64,000 nt of DNA from Diplolepis rosae. Taxonomy: Eukaryota; Arthropoda; Insecta; Hymenoptera; Diplolepididae. Below the pieces are notes generated by a model. It was not told where the DNA came from and ran no database searches. It was given only the letters and a program-made list of their open reading frames with translations. Shown here piece after piece: positions 21,176 through 33,758 of this stretch (position 1 is its first letter; each line of letters opens with the position of its first letter). Location of the stretch: positions 806,001 through 870,000 of the forward strand of contig JAPYXD010000700.1 of the NCBI GenBank assembly GCA_030998225.1, given 5' to 3'. The translations under genes were made by a program, and so were the position numbers.

Positions 21176-24100
21176 CGCCACTTATGTATTTACATCAGCC
21201 CTGTGGTCCATTAAACTCGCGCATTACTTGGCCACCTTATTTAAAGTCAGAGTCCGGTAATCTCGCGTATTACTTGGCCACTTTAGAAAAATTCTTATAC
21301 TCCTAAGAATTCGCGCATTACTTGGCCACTCTTCTCAGTACAGACTTCGTTTAACTCGCGTATTACGAGGCCACTTATGTATTTACATCAGCCCTGTGGT
21401 CCATTAAACTCGCGCATTACTTGGCAACCTTATTTAAAGTCAGAGTCCTGTAATCTCGCGTATTACTTGGCCACTTTAGAAAAATTTTTATACTCCTAAG
21501 AATTCGCGCATTACTTGGCCACTCTTCTCAGTACAGACTTCGTTTAACTCGCGTATTACGAGGCCACTTATGTATTTACATCAGCCCTGTGGTCCATTAA
21601 ACTCGCGCATTACTTGGCCACCTTACTTAAAGTCAGAGTCCGGTAATCTCGCGTATTACTTGGCCACTTTAGAAAAATTCTTATACTCCTAAGAATTCGC
21701 GCATTACTTGGCCACTCTTCTCAGTACAGACTTCGTTTAACTCGCGTATTACGAGGCCACTTATGTATTTACATCAGCCCTGTGGTCCATTAAACTCGCG
21801 CATTACTTGGCAACCTTATTTAAAGTCAGAGTCCTGTAATCTCGCGTATTACTTGGCCACTTTAGAAAAATTTTTATACTCCTAAGAATTCGCGCATTAC
21901 TTGGCCACTCTTCTCAGTACAGACTTCGTTTAACTCGCGTATTACGAGGCCACTTGTGTTTTTATATCAGTCCTGTGGTCCATTGAACTCGCGCATTACT
22001 TGGCCACCTTACTTAAAGTCAGAGTCCGGTAATCTCGCGTATTACTTGGCCATTTTAGAAAAATTCTTATACTCCTCAGAATTCGCGCATTACTTGGCCA
22101 CTCTTTTCAGGACAGACTTCGTTTAACTCGCGTCTTACGAAGCCAATTATGTATTTACATCAGTCCTGTGGTCCATTGAACTCGCGCATTACTTGGCCAC
22201 CTTACTTAAAGTCAGAGTCCGGAAATCTCGCGTATTAGTTGGCCACTTTACAACAATTCTCATACTCCTAGGAATTCGCGCATTACTTGGCCATTCTTTT
22301 CAGGACGGACTTCGTTTAACTCGCGTATTACAAGGCCACTTGTGTTTTTATATCAGTCCTGTGGTCCATTGAACTCGCGCATTACTTGGTCACCTTACTT
22401 AAAGTCAGAGTCCGGAAATCTCGCGTATTAGTTGGCCACTTTACAACAATTCTTATACTCCTAAGAATTCGCGCATTACTTGGCCACTCTTTGCAGGACA
22501 GACTACGTTCAACTCGCGCATTACTTGGCCACTCTTTGCAGGACAGACTTCGTTCAACTCGCGTATTACGACTCCACCTATGTATTTATATCAGTCCTGA
22601 GGTCCACTGAACTCGCGCATTACTTGGTCACCTTACTTAATGTCATAGTCCGGAAATCTCGCGTATTACTTGGCCACATTATAAAAATTCTTATACTCCT
22701 AAGAATTCGCGTATTACTTGGCCACCTTATTTAAAGTAAGGGTCCGGAAACCTCGCGTATTACTTGGCCACTTTAGATAAATTCTTATACTCCTAAGAAT
22801 TCGCGCATTACTTGGACACTCTTTTCAGTACATACTTCGTTTAACTCGCGTATTACGAGGCCACTTGTGTTTTTACATCAGTCCTGTGGTCCATTGAACT
22901 CGCGCATTACTTGGCCACCTTACTTAAAGTCAGAGTCCGGAAATCTCGCGTATTAGTTGGCCACTTTACAACAATTCTCATACTCCTAGGAATTCGCGCA
23001 TTACTTGGCCACCTTATTTAAAGTCATAGTCCGGAAATCTCGCGTATTACTTGGCCACTTTAGAAAAATTCTTATACTCCTCAGAATTCGCGCATTACTT
23101 GGCCACTCTTTTCAGGACAGACTTCGTTTAACTCGCGTCTTACGAAGCCAATTATGTATTTACTTCAGTCCTGTGGTCCATTGAACTCGCGCATTACTTG
23201 GCCACCTTACTTAAAGTCAGAGTCCGGGAATCTCGCGTATTACTTGGCCACTTTATAAAAATTCTTATACTGCTAACAATTCGCGCATTACTTGGCCACT
23301 CTTTGCAGGACAGACTTCGTTCAACTCGCATATTACGACGCCACTTATGTATTTATATCAGTCCTGAGGTCCACTGAACTCGCGCATTACTTGATCACCT
23401 TACTTAATGTCATAGTCCGGAAATCTCGCGTATTACTTGGCCACTTTACTCCTAAGAATTCGCGCATTACTTGACCACACTTTTTAGGACAGACTTCGTT
23501 TAATTCGCGTATTACGACGCCACTTATGTATTTATATCAGGCCTGTGGTCCACTGAACTCGCGCATTACTTGATCACCTTACTTAATGTCATAGTCCGGA
23601 AATCTCGCGTATTACTTGGCCACTTTACTCCTAAGAATTCGCGCATTACTTGACCACACTTTTCAGGACAGACTTCGTTTAACTCGCGTATTACGACGCC
23701 ACTTATCTATTTATATCAGGCCTGTGGTCCACTGAACTCGCGCATTACTTGATCACCTTACTTAATGTCATAGTCCGGAAATCTCGCGTATTACTTGGCC
23801 ACTTTAGAAAAATTCTTATTCTCCTAAGAATTCGCGCATTACTTGGACACTCCTTTCAGTACATACTTCGTTTAACTCGCGTATTACGAGGCCACATGTG
23901 TTTTTACATCAGTCCTGTGGTCCATTAAACTCGCGCATTACATGGCAACCTTATTTAAAGTCAGAGTCCGGAAATCTCGCGTATTACTTGGCCACTTTAT
24001 AAAAATTCTTATACTGCTAACAATTCGCGCATTACTTGGCCACTCTTTGCAGGACAGACTTCGTTCAACTCGCATATTACGACGCCACTTATGTATTTAT

Positions 24101-24261
24101 ATCAGTCCTGTGGTCCACTGAACTCGCGCATTACTTGATCACCTTATTTAATGTCATAGTCCGGAAATCTCGCGTATCACTTGGCCACTTTACTCCTAAG
24201 AATTCGCGCATTACTTGACCACACTTTTCAGGACAGACTTCGTTTAACACGCGTATTACGA
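21176..24261 (+). repeat. 3,086-bp tandem duplication, copy 2
   Basis: Second copy of 18090-21175; shared rare variants include TATTTACTTCAG, CACTTTTTAGGAC and TTTAATTCGCG. From about 23238 it is itself the source of a further partial copy 2,872 bp downstream. Confidence 0.88.
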
Positions 24262-25880
24262 CGCCACTTATCTATTTATATCAGGCCTGTGGTCCACTGA
24301 ACTCGCGCATTATTTGATCACCTTATTTAATGTCATAGTCCGGAAATCTCGCGTATTACTTGGCCACTTTAGAAAAATTCTTATTCTCCTAAGAATTCGC
24401 GCATTACTTGGACACTCCTTTCAGTACATACTTCGTTTAACTCGCGTATTACGAGGCCACATGTGTTTTTACATCAGTCCTGTGGTCCATTGAACTCGCG
24501 CATTACTTGACCACCTTACTTAAAGTCAGAGTCCGGAATCTCGCGTATTACTTGGACACTTTAGAAAAATTTTTATACTCCTAAGAATTCGCGCATTACT
24601 TGGCCACCTTACTTAAAGTCAGAGTCCGGTAATCTCGCGTATTACTTGGCCACTTTAGAAAAATTCTTATACTCCTAAGAATTCGAGCATTACTTGGCCA
24701 CTCTTCTCAGTACAGACTTAGTTTAACTCGCGTATTACGAGGCCACTCTTTGCAGCACAGACTTCGTTCAACTCGTGTATTGCGACGCCACCTATGTATT
24801 TATATCAGTCCTGAGGTCCACTGAACTCGTGCATTACTTGATGACCTTACTTAAAGTCAGAGTCCGGAAATCTCGCGTATTACTTTGACACTTTATAAAA
24901 ATTCTTATACTCCTGAGAATTCGCGCATCACTTAGCCACCTTATTTAAAGTCAGAGTCCGGTAATCTCGCGTATTACTTGGCCACTTTAGAAAAATTCTT
25001 ATACTCCTAAGAATTCGCGCATTACTTGGCCACTCTTCTCAGTACAGACGTAGTTTAACTCGCGTATTACGAGGCCACTCTTTGCAGGACAGACTTCGTT
25101 CAACTCGCGTATTACGACGCCACCTATGTATTTATATCAGTCCTGAGGTCCACTGAACTCGCGCATTACTTGATCACCTTACTTAATGTCATAGTCTGGA
25201 AATCTCGCGTATTACTTAGCCACTTTACTCCTAAGAATTCGCCGATTACTTGACCACACTTTTCAGGACAGACTTCGTTTAACTCGCGTATTACGACGCC
25301 TTTTATGTATTTATATCAGGCCTGTGGTCCACTGAACTCGCGCATTACTTGATCACCTTACTTAAAGTCAGAGTCCGGAAATCTCGCGTATTACTTGGAC
25401 ACTTTATAAAAATTCATATACTCCTGAGAATTCGCGCATCACTTAGCCTTCTTATTTAAAGTCAGAGTCCGGTACTCTCGCGTATTACTTGGCCACTTTA
25501 GAAAAATTTTTATACTCCTAAGAATTCGCGCATTACTTGGACACTCCTTTCAGTACATACTTCGTTTAACTCGCGTATTACGAGGCCACATGTGTTTTTA
25601 CATCAGTCCTGTTGTCCATTGAACTCGCGCATTACTTGACCACCTTACTTAAAGTCAGATTCCGGTAATCTCGCGTATTACTTGGCCACTTTAGAAAAAT
25701 TCTTTTACTCCTCAGAATTCGCGCATTACTTGGCCACTCTTTTCAGGACATACTTCGTTTAACTCGCGTCTTACGAGGCCAATTATGTATTTACATCAGC
25801 CCCGTGGTCCATTAAACTCGCGCATTACTTGGCAACCCTATTTAAAGTCAGAGTCCGGAAATCTCGCGTATTACTTGGCC
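23238..25880 (+). repeat. ~2,872-bp-offset duplication, copy 1
   Basis: It matches 26110-28753; the offset grows from 2,872 to 2,873 after a one-base difference (CCGGAATC against CCGGTAATC near 24536 and 27408). It overlaps the end of the 3,086-bp copy 2, so this duplication came after or across that junction. Confidence 0.82.
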
Positions 25881-25977
25881 ACTTTAGAAAAATTCTTATA
25901 CTCCTAAGAATTCGAGCATTACTTGGCCACTCTTTTCAGTACAGACTTCGTTTAACTCGCGTATTACGAGGACAATT

Positions 25978-25989
25978 ATGTAATTACAT
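25978..25989. other. Perfect 12-bp palindrome in a D-subunit variant
   Basis: ATGTAATTACAT equals its own reverse complement and replaces the usual ATGTATTTACAT. Further copies lie at 30332, 34580, 35145, 38222, 39616, 43811, 49106, 53572 and 62582. All ten are followed by GTCCATTGAA or GTCCATTAAA and an A subunit, usually of the AAAATCAGATTCC type. Confidence 0.8.
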
Positions 25990-26109
25990 CAGTACTGTTG
26001 TCCATTGAACTCGCGCATCACTTGGCCACCTTACTTAAAATCAGATTCCGGAAATCTCGCGTATTACTTGGCCACTTTAGAAAAATTCTTATTCTCCTAA
26101 GAATTCGCG

Positions 26110-28753
26110 TATTACTTGGCCACTTTATAAAAATTCTTATACTGCTAACAATTCGCGCATTACTTGGCCACTCTTTTCAGGACAGACTTCGTTCAACTCG
26201 CATATTACGACGCCACTTATGTATTTATATCAGTCCTGAGGTCCACTGAACTCGCGCATTACTTGATCACCTTACTTAATGTCATAGTCCGGAAATCTCG
26301 CGTATTACTTGGCCACTTTACTCCTAAGAATTCGCGCATTACTTGACCACACTTTTTAGGACAGACTTCGTTTAATTCGCGTATTACGACGCCACTTATG
26401 TATTTATATCAGGCCTGTGGTCCACTGAACTCGCGCATTACTTGATCACCTTACTTAATGTCATAGTCCGGAAATCTCGCGTATTACTTGGCCACTTTAC
26501 TCCTAAGAATTCGCGCATTACTTGACCACACTTTTCAGGACAGACTTCGTTTAACTCGCGTATTACGACGCCACTTATCTATTTATATCAGGCCTGTGGT
26601 CCACTGAACTCGCGCATTACTTGATCACCTTACTTAATGTCATAGTCCGGAAATCTCGCGTATTACTTGGCCACTTTAGAAAAATTCTTATTCTCCTAAG
26701 AATTCGCGCATTACTTGGACACTCCTTTCAGTACATACTTCGTTTAACTCGCGTATTACGAGGCCACATGTGTTTTTACATCAGTCCTGTGGTCCATTAA
26801 ACTCGCGCATTACATGGCAACCTTATTTAAAGTCAGAGTCCGGAAATCTCGCGTATTACTTGGCCACTTTATAAAAATTCTTATACTGCTAACAATTCGC
26901 GCATTACTTGGCCACTCTTTGCAGGACAGACTTCGTTCAACTCGCATATTACGACGCCACTTATGTATTTATATCAGTCCTGTGGTCCACTGAACTCGCG
27001 CATTACTTGATCACCTTATTTAATGTCATAGTCCGGAAATCTCGCGTATCACTTGGCCACTTTACTCCTAAGAATTCGCGCATTACTTGACCACACTTTT
27101 CAGGACAGACTTCGTTTAACACGCGTATTACGACGCCACTTATCTATTTATATCAGGCCTGTGGTCCACTGAACTCGCGCATTACTTGATCACCTTATTT
27201 AATGTCATAGTCCGGAAATCTCGCGTATTACTTGGCCACTTTAGAAAAATTCTTATTCTCCTAAGAATTCGCGCATTACTTGGACACTCCTTTCAGTACA
27301 TACTTCGTTTAACTCGCGTATTACGAGGCCACATGTGTTTTTACATCAGTCCTGTTGTCCATTGAACTCGCGCATTACTTGACCACCTTACTTAAAGTCA
27401 GATTCCGGTAATCTCGCGTATTACTTGGACACTTTAGAAAAATTCTTATACTCCTAAGAATTCGCGCATTACTTGGCCACCTTATTTAAAGTCAGAGTCC
27501 GGTAATCTCGCGTATTACTTGGCCACTTTAGAAAAATTCTTATACTCCTAAGAATTCGAGCATTACTTGGCCACTCTTCTCAGTACAGACTTAGTTTAAC
27601 TCGCGTATTACGAGGCCACTCTTTGCAGCACAGACTTCGTTCAACTCGTGTATTGCGACGCCACCTATGTATTTATATCAGTCCTGAGGTCCACTGAACT
27701 CGTGCATTACTTGATGACCTTACTTAAAGTCAGAGTCCGGAAATCTCGCGTATTACTTTGACACTTTATAAAAATTCTTATACTCCTGAGAATTCGCGCA
27801 TCACTTAGCCACCTTATTTAAAGTCAGAGTCCGGTAATCTCGCGTATTACTTGGCCACTTTAGAAAAATTCTTATACTCCTAAGAATTCGCGCATTACTT
27901 GGCCACTCTTCTCAGTACAGACGTAGTTTAACTCGCGTATTACGAGGCCACTCTTTGCAGGACAGACTTCGTTCAACTCGCGTATTACGACGCCACCTAT
28001 GTATTTATATCAGTCCTGAGGTCCACTGAACTCGCGCATTACTTGATCACCTTACTTAATGTCATAGTCTGGAAATCTCGCGTATTACTTAGCCACTTTA
28101 CTCCTAAGAATTCGTCGATTACTTGACCACACTTTTCAGGACAGACTTCGTTTAACTCGCGTATTACGACGCCTTTTATGTATTTATATCAGGCCTGTGG
28201 TCCACTGAACTCGCGCATTACTTGATCACCTTACTTAAAGTCAGAGTCCGGAAATCTCGCGTATTACTTGGACACTTTATAAAAATTCTTAAACTCTTGA
28301 GAATTCGCGCATCACTTAGCCTTCTTATTTAAAGTCAGAGTCCGGTACTCTCGCGTATTACTTGGCCACTTTAGAAAAATTCTTACACTCCTAAGAATTC
28401 GCGCATTACTTGGACACTCCTTTCAGTACATACTTCGTTTAACTCGCGTATTACGAGGCCACATGTGTTTTTACATCAGTCCTGTTGTCCATTGAACTCG
28501 CGCATTACTTGACCACCTTACTTAAAGTCAGAGTTCGGTAATCTCGCGTATTACTTGGCCACTTTAGAAAAATTCTTTTACTCCTCAGAATTCGCGCATT
28601 ACTTGGCCACTCTTTTCAGGACATACTTCGTTTAACTCGCGTCTTACGAGGCCAATTATGTATTTAAATCAGTCCTGTGGTCCATTAAACTCGCGCATTA
28701 CTTGGCAACCCTATTTAAAGTCAGAGTCCGGAAATCTCGCGTATTACTTGGCC
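26110..28753 (+). repeat. ~2,872-bp-offset duplication, copy 2
   Basis: Second copy of 23238-25880. Between the copies lie 25881-26109, which hold ordinary B-C-D-A units and the first perfect palindrome ATGTAATTACAT (25978-25989). Confidence 0.82.
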
Positions 28754-30795
28754 ACTTTATAAAAATTCTTATACTGCTAACAAATCGCGCATTACTTGGC
28801 CACTCTTTGCAGGACAGACTTCGTTCAACTCGCATATTACGACGCCACTTATGTATTTATATCAGTCCTGAGGTCCACTGAACTCGCGCATTACTTGATC
28901 ACCTTACTTAATGTCATATTCGGCAAATCTCGCGTATCACTTCGCCATTTTACTCCTAAGAATTCGCGCATTACTTGACCACACTTTTCAGGACAGACTT
29001 CGTTTAACTCGCGTCTTACGAAGCCAATTATGTATTTACTTCAGTCCTGTGGTCCATTGAACTCGCGCATTACTTGGCCACCTTACTTAAAGTCAGAGTC
29101 CGGGAATCTCGCGTATTACTTGGCCACTTTATAAAAATTCTTATACTGCTAACAATTCGCGCATTACTTGGCCACTCTTTGCAGGACAGACTTCGTTCAA
29201 CTCGCATATTACGACGCCACTTATGTATTTATATCAGTCCTGAGGTCCACTGAACTCGCGCATTACTTGATCACCTTACTTAATGTCATATTCTGCAAAT
29301 CTCGCGTATCACTTCGCCACTTTACTCCTAAGAATTCGCGCATTACTTGGACACTCTTTTCAGTACATACTTCGTTTAACTCGCTTCTTACGAGGCCAAT
29401 TATGTATTTACATCAGCCCTGTGGTCCATTGTACTCGCGCATTACTTGACCACCTTACTTAAGGTCAGAGTCCGGAATCTCGCGTATTACTTTGACACTT
29501 TATAAAAATTCTTATACTCCTCAGAATTCGTGCATCACTTAGCCATTCTTTTCAGTACATACTTCGTTTAACTCGCGTATTACGAGGCCACATGTGTTTT
29601 TACATCAGTCCTGTGGTCCATTGAACTCGCGCATTACTTGACCACCTTACTTAAAGTCAGAGTCCGGAATCTCGCGTATTACTTGGACACTTTAGAAAAA
29701 TTCTTATACTCCTAAGAATTCGCGCATTGCTTGGCAACCATATTTAAAGTCAGAGTCAAGAAATCTCGCGTATTACAGCAGTCCTGTGGTCCATTGAACT
29801 CGCGCATTACTTGGCCACCTTACTTAAAGTCAGAGTCCGGAAATCTCGCGTATTACTTGGACACTTTATAAAAATTCTTATACTCCTGAGAATTCGCGCA
29901 TCACTTAGCCATTCTTTTCAGTACATACTTCGTTTAACTCGCGTATTACGAGGCCACTTATGTATTTACATCAGTCCTGTGGTCCATTGAACTCGCGCAT
30001 TACTTGGCCACCTTACTTAAAGTCAGAGTCCGGAAATCTCGCGTATTAGTTGGTCACTTTACAACAATTCTTATACTCCTAGGAATTCGCGTAATACTTG
30101 GCCATTCTTTTCAGGACAGACTTCGTTCAACTCGCATATTACGACGCCACTTATGTATTTATATCAGTCCTGAGGTCCACTGAACTCGCGCATTACTTGA
30201 TCACCTTACTTAATGTCATAGTCCGGAAATCTCGCGTATTACTTGGCCACTTTACTCCTAAGAATTCGCGCATTACTTGACCACACTTTTCAGGACAGAC
30301 TTCGTTTAACTCGCGTATTACGAAGCCAATTATGTAATTACATCAGTCCTGTTGTCCATTGAACTCGCGCATTACTTGGCCACCTTACTTAAAATCAGAT
30401 TCCGGCAATCTCGCGTATTACTTGTCTACTTTAGAAAAATTCTTATACTCCTAAGAATTCGCGCATTACTTGGCCACTCTTCTCAGTACAGACTTAGTTT
30501 AACTCGCGTATTACGAGGCCTATTATGTATTTACATCAGCCCTGTGGTCCATTAAACTCGCGCATTACTTGGCAACCTTATTTAAAGTCAGAGTCCGGTA
30601 ATCTCGCGTATTACTTGGCCACTTTAGAAAAATTCTTATACTCCTACGAATTCGCGCATTACTTGGCCACACTTTTCAGAACAGACTTCGTTTAACTCGC
30701 GCATTACGAGACCACTTAGGTTTTTATGTCAGTCCTGAGGTCCATTGAACTCGCGCATTACTTGGCCACCTTACTTAAAGTCAGAGTCCGGAAAT
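28754..30795 (+). repeat. Mosaic transition between domains I and II
   Basis: Here domain I subunits (TGCTAACAA B variants, short B subunits, one truncated D near 29766) alternate with domain II markers such as TTGTCTACTTTAG, TCCGGCAATC and TTTTTATGTCAG. Many joins are unique to this stretch. There is no clear internal large duplication and no gene. Confidence 0.7.
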
Positions 30796-31172
30796 CTCGC
30801 GTATTACTTGGCCACTTTATAAAAATTGTCATACACCTAAGAATTAGCGCATAACTTGGCCACCTTACTTAAAGTCAGAGTACGGAAATCTTGCGTATTA
30901 CTTGGCCACTTCATATAAACATTCTTAGACTAATAAGAATGCGCGCATTACTTGGCCACATTATTTAAAGTCAGAGTCCGGAAATCTCGCGCATTATTTA
31001 CCACATACCTTAAAGTCAGAGTCAGAAAATCTCGCGTATTACTTGGTCATTTTAGAAAGATTATTATACCCCTAAGAATTCGCGCATTGCTTGGCCACCT
31101 TATTTAAAGTCAGAGTCCGGAAAGCTCATGTATTACTTGGCCACATTAGAAAAATCCTTATACTCCTATCAA
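30796..31172 (+). repeat. Diverged 377-bp A/B cassette, copy 1 (reference)
   Basis: Eight subunits in the order B-A-B-A-A-B-A-B with lengths 48, 46, 50, 46, 45, 48, 46 and 48 bp and no C or D. Hallmarks in order are AATTGTCATACACC, TTAGCGCATAACTTGG, GTACGGAAATCTTGCG, CATTCTTAGACTAATAAG, CATTATTTACCACATACC, GATTATTATACCCC, GGAAAGCTCATGTATT and CTCCTATCAA. The cores are more diverged than in the rest of the array. It holds the compensated inverted repeat at 30920-30941. Confidence 0.9.
30920..30941. other. Compensated version of the B-subunit inverted repeat
   Basis: In the diverged cassette the arms read CATTCTTA and TAAGAATG around the spacer GACTAA. Relative to the usual arms the first base of the left arm changed A to C and the last base of the right arm changed T to G, so all eight pairs are kept although the spacer changed too. 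The same paired state is present in each of the ten cassette copies. Confidence 0.8.
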
Positions 31173-31935
31173 TTCGCGCATCACTTAGCCACCTTATTTA
31201 AAGTCAGAGTCCGGAAATCTCGCGTATTACTGGGCGACTTTAGAAAAATTCTTATACTCCTAGGAATTCGCTCATTATTTGGCCATTCTTTTCAGGACGG
31301 ACTTCGTTTAACTCGCGTATTACGAGTCCACTTGTGTTTTTATATCAGTCCTGTGGTCCATTGAACTCGCGCATTACTTGGCCACGTTACTTAAAGTCAG
31401 AGTCCGGAAATCTCGCGTATTATTTGGTCACTTTACAACAATTCTTATACTCCTAGGAATTCGCGCATTACTTGGCCATTCTTTTCAGGACGGTCTTCGT
31501 TTAACTCGCGTATTACGAGGCCACTTGTGTTTTTATATCAGTCCTGTGGTCCATTAAACTCGCGCATTACTTGGCCACCTTACTTAAAGTCAGAGTCCGG
31601 AAATCTCGCGTATTACTTGGCCACTTTATAAAAATTGTCATACACCTAAGAATTAGTGCATAACTTGGCCACCTTACTTAAAGTCAGAGTACGGAAATCT
31701 TGCGCATTACTTGGCCACTCTTTTCAGGACAGACTTCGTTTAACTCGCGTCTTACGAGGCCAATTATGTATTTAAATCAGTCCTGTGGTCCATTGAACTC
31801 GCGCATTACTTGGCCACCTTACTTAAAGTCAGAGTCCGGAATCTCGCGTATTACTTGGACACTTTAGAAAAATTCTTATACTCCTAAGAATTCGCGCATT
31901 ACTTGGCAACCTTATTTAAAGTCAGAGTGCGGAAA

Positions 31936-32800
31936 TCTCGCGTATTACAGCAGTCCTGTGGTCCATTGAACTCGCGCATTACTTGGCCACCTTACTTAAA
32001 GTCAGAGTCCGGAAATCTCGCGTATTACTTGGCCACTTTATAAAAATTTTCATACACCTAAGAATTAGTGCATAACTTGGCCACCTTACTTAAAGTCAGA
32101 GTACGGAAATCTTGCGTATTACTTGGCCACTTCATATAAACATTCTTAGACTAATAAGAATGCGCGCATTACTTGGCCACATTATTTAAAGTCAGAGTCC
32201 GGAAATCTCGCGCATTATTTACCACATACCTTAAAGTCAGAGTCAGAAAATCTCGCGTATTACTTGGTCATTTCAGAAAGATTATTATACCCCTAAGAAT
32301 TCGCGCATTGCTTGGCCACCTTATTTAAAGTCAGAGTCCGGAAAGCTCATGTATTACTTGGCCACATTAGAAAAATCCTTATACTCCTATCAATTCGCGT
32401 ATTACTTGGCCACCGTACTTATAGTCAGAGTACGAAAATCTCGCGCATTACTTGGCCACTTTACAACAATTCTTATACTCCTAGGAATTCGCTCATTATT
32501 TGGCCATTCTTTTCAGGACGGTCTTCGTTTAACTCGCGTATTACGAGGCCACTTGTGTTTTTATATCAGTCCTGTGGTCCATTGAACTCGCGCATTACTT
32601 GGCCACGTTACTTAAAGTCAGAGTCCGGAAATCTCGCGTATTAGTTGGTCACTTTACAACAATTCTTATACTCCTAGGAATTCGCGCATTACTTGGCCAT
32701 TCTTTTCAGGACGGTCTTCGTTTAACTCGCGTATTACGAGGCCACTTGTGTTTTTATATCAGTCCTGTGGTCCATTAAACTCGCGCATTACTTGGCCACC
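31936..32800 (+). repeat. 4,628-bp-offset duplication, copy 1
   Basis: It runs from a truncated D subunit through cassette copy 2 into A-B-C-D units and matches 36564-37428. The two differ at a few sites, for example AATTTTCATAC against AATTGTCATAC and CAGTCCTG against CAGTCGTG. Confidence 0.75.
32017..32393 (+). repeat. Diverged A/B cassette, copy 2
   Basis: Full-length 377 bp with all eight subunits; reads AATTTTCATACACC at the start and TTTCAGAAAGATT in the sixth subunit. It follows a truncated D subunit and an A subunit. Confidence 0.88.
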
Positions 32801-33237
32801 TTACTTAAAGTCAGAGTCCGGAAATCTCGCGTATTACTTGGCCACTTTATAAAAATTGTCATACACCTAAGAATTAGTGCATAACTTGGCCACCTTACTT
32901 AAAGTCAGAGTACGGAAATCTTGCGTATTACTTGGCCACTTTATATAAACATTCTTAGACTAATAAGAATTCGCGCATCACTTAGCCACCTTATTTAAAG
33001 TCAGAGTCCGGAAATCTCGCGTATTACTGGGCGACTTTAGAAAAATTCTTATACTCCTCAGAATTCGCGCATTACTTGGCCACTCTTTTCAGGACAGACT
33101 TCGTTTAACTCGCGTCTTACGAGGCCAATTATGTATTTAAATCAGTCCTGTGGTCCATTGAACTCGCGCATTACTTGACCACCTTACTTAAAGTCAGAGT
33201 CCGGAATCTCGCGTATTACTTGGACACTTTAGAAAAA
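32345..33237 (+). repeat. 3,263-bp-offset duplication, copy 1
   Basis: It starts in the last subunit of cassette copy 2 and matches 35608-36500. It includes the monomers with TTTACAACAATTC and a B-A-B cassette fragment that ends TAATAAGAATTCGCGCATCAC. Confidence 0.72.
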
Positions 33238-33381
33238 TTTTTATACTCCTAAGAATTCGCGCATTACTTGGCAACCTTATTTAAAGTCAGAGTGCGGAAA
33301 TCTCGCGTATTACAGCAGTCCTGTGGTCCATTGAACTCGCGCATTACTTGGCCACCTTACTTAAAGTCAGAGTCCGGAAAT

Positions 33382-33758
33382 CTCGCGTATTACTTGGCCA
33401 CTTTATAAAAATTTTCATACACCTAAGAATTAGTGCATAACTTGGCCACCTTACTTAAAGTCAGAGTACGGAAATCTTGCGTATTACTTGGCCACTTCAT
33501 ATAAACATTCTTAGACTAATAAGAATGCGCGCATTACTTGGCCACATTATTTAAAGTCAGAGTCCGGAAATCTCGCGCATTATTTACCACATACCTTAAA
33601 GTCAGAGTCAGAAAATCTCGCGTATTACTTGGTCATTTTAGAAAGATTATTATACCCCTAAGAATTCGCGCATTGCTTGGCCACCTTATTTAAAGTCAGA
33701 GTCCGGAAAGCTCATGTATTACTTGGCCACATTAGAAAAATCCTTATACTCCTATCAA
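33382..33758 (+). repeat. Diverged A/B cassette, copy 3
   Basis: Full-length 377 bp. Like copy 2 it reads AATTTTCATACACC, but it is followed by an A' subunit (CGCGCATCACTTAGCC), as copy 1 is. Confidence 0.88.

Larger units (their letters stand above)
1..30795 (+). repeat. Array domain I: A-B-C-D and A-B-A'-B-C-D monomers
   Basis: This half is built of 193-bp A-B-C-D monomers mixed with longer units in which a B subunit is followed by an A-like subunit (A', opening TTCGCGCATCACTTAGCCAC) before the next B-C-D. It carries most copies of the 34-bp truncated D subunit (junction TTACAGCAGTCC) and of the 34-bp short B subunit. The diverged 377-bp A/B cassette of domain II is absent except for two 142-bp fragments near 10.8 and 12.9 kb. 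Large recent duplications with offsets of 1,478, 5,347, 2,059, 3,086 and about 2,872 bp make up most of its length. Confidence 0.85.

Noticed and set aside
32312..32644. 110-codon open frame seen at eight places in domain II
   Set aside because: It spans the end of the diverged cassette and the next monomer. Its conservation equals that of the DNA around it, and another frame overlaps it at each copy.
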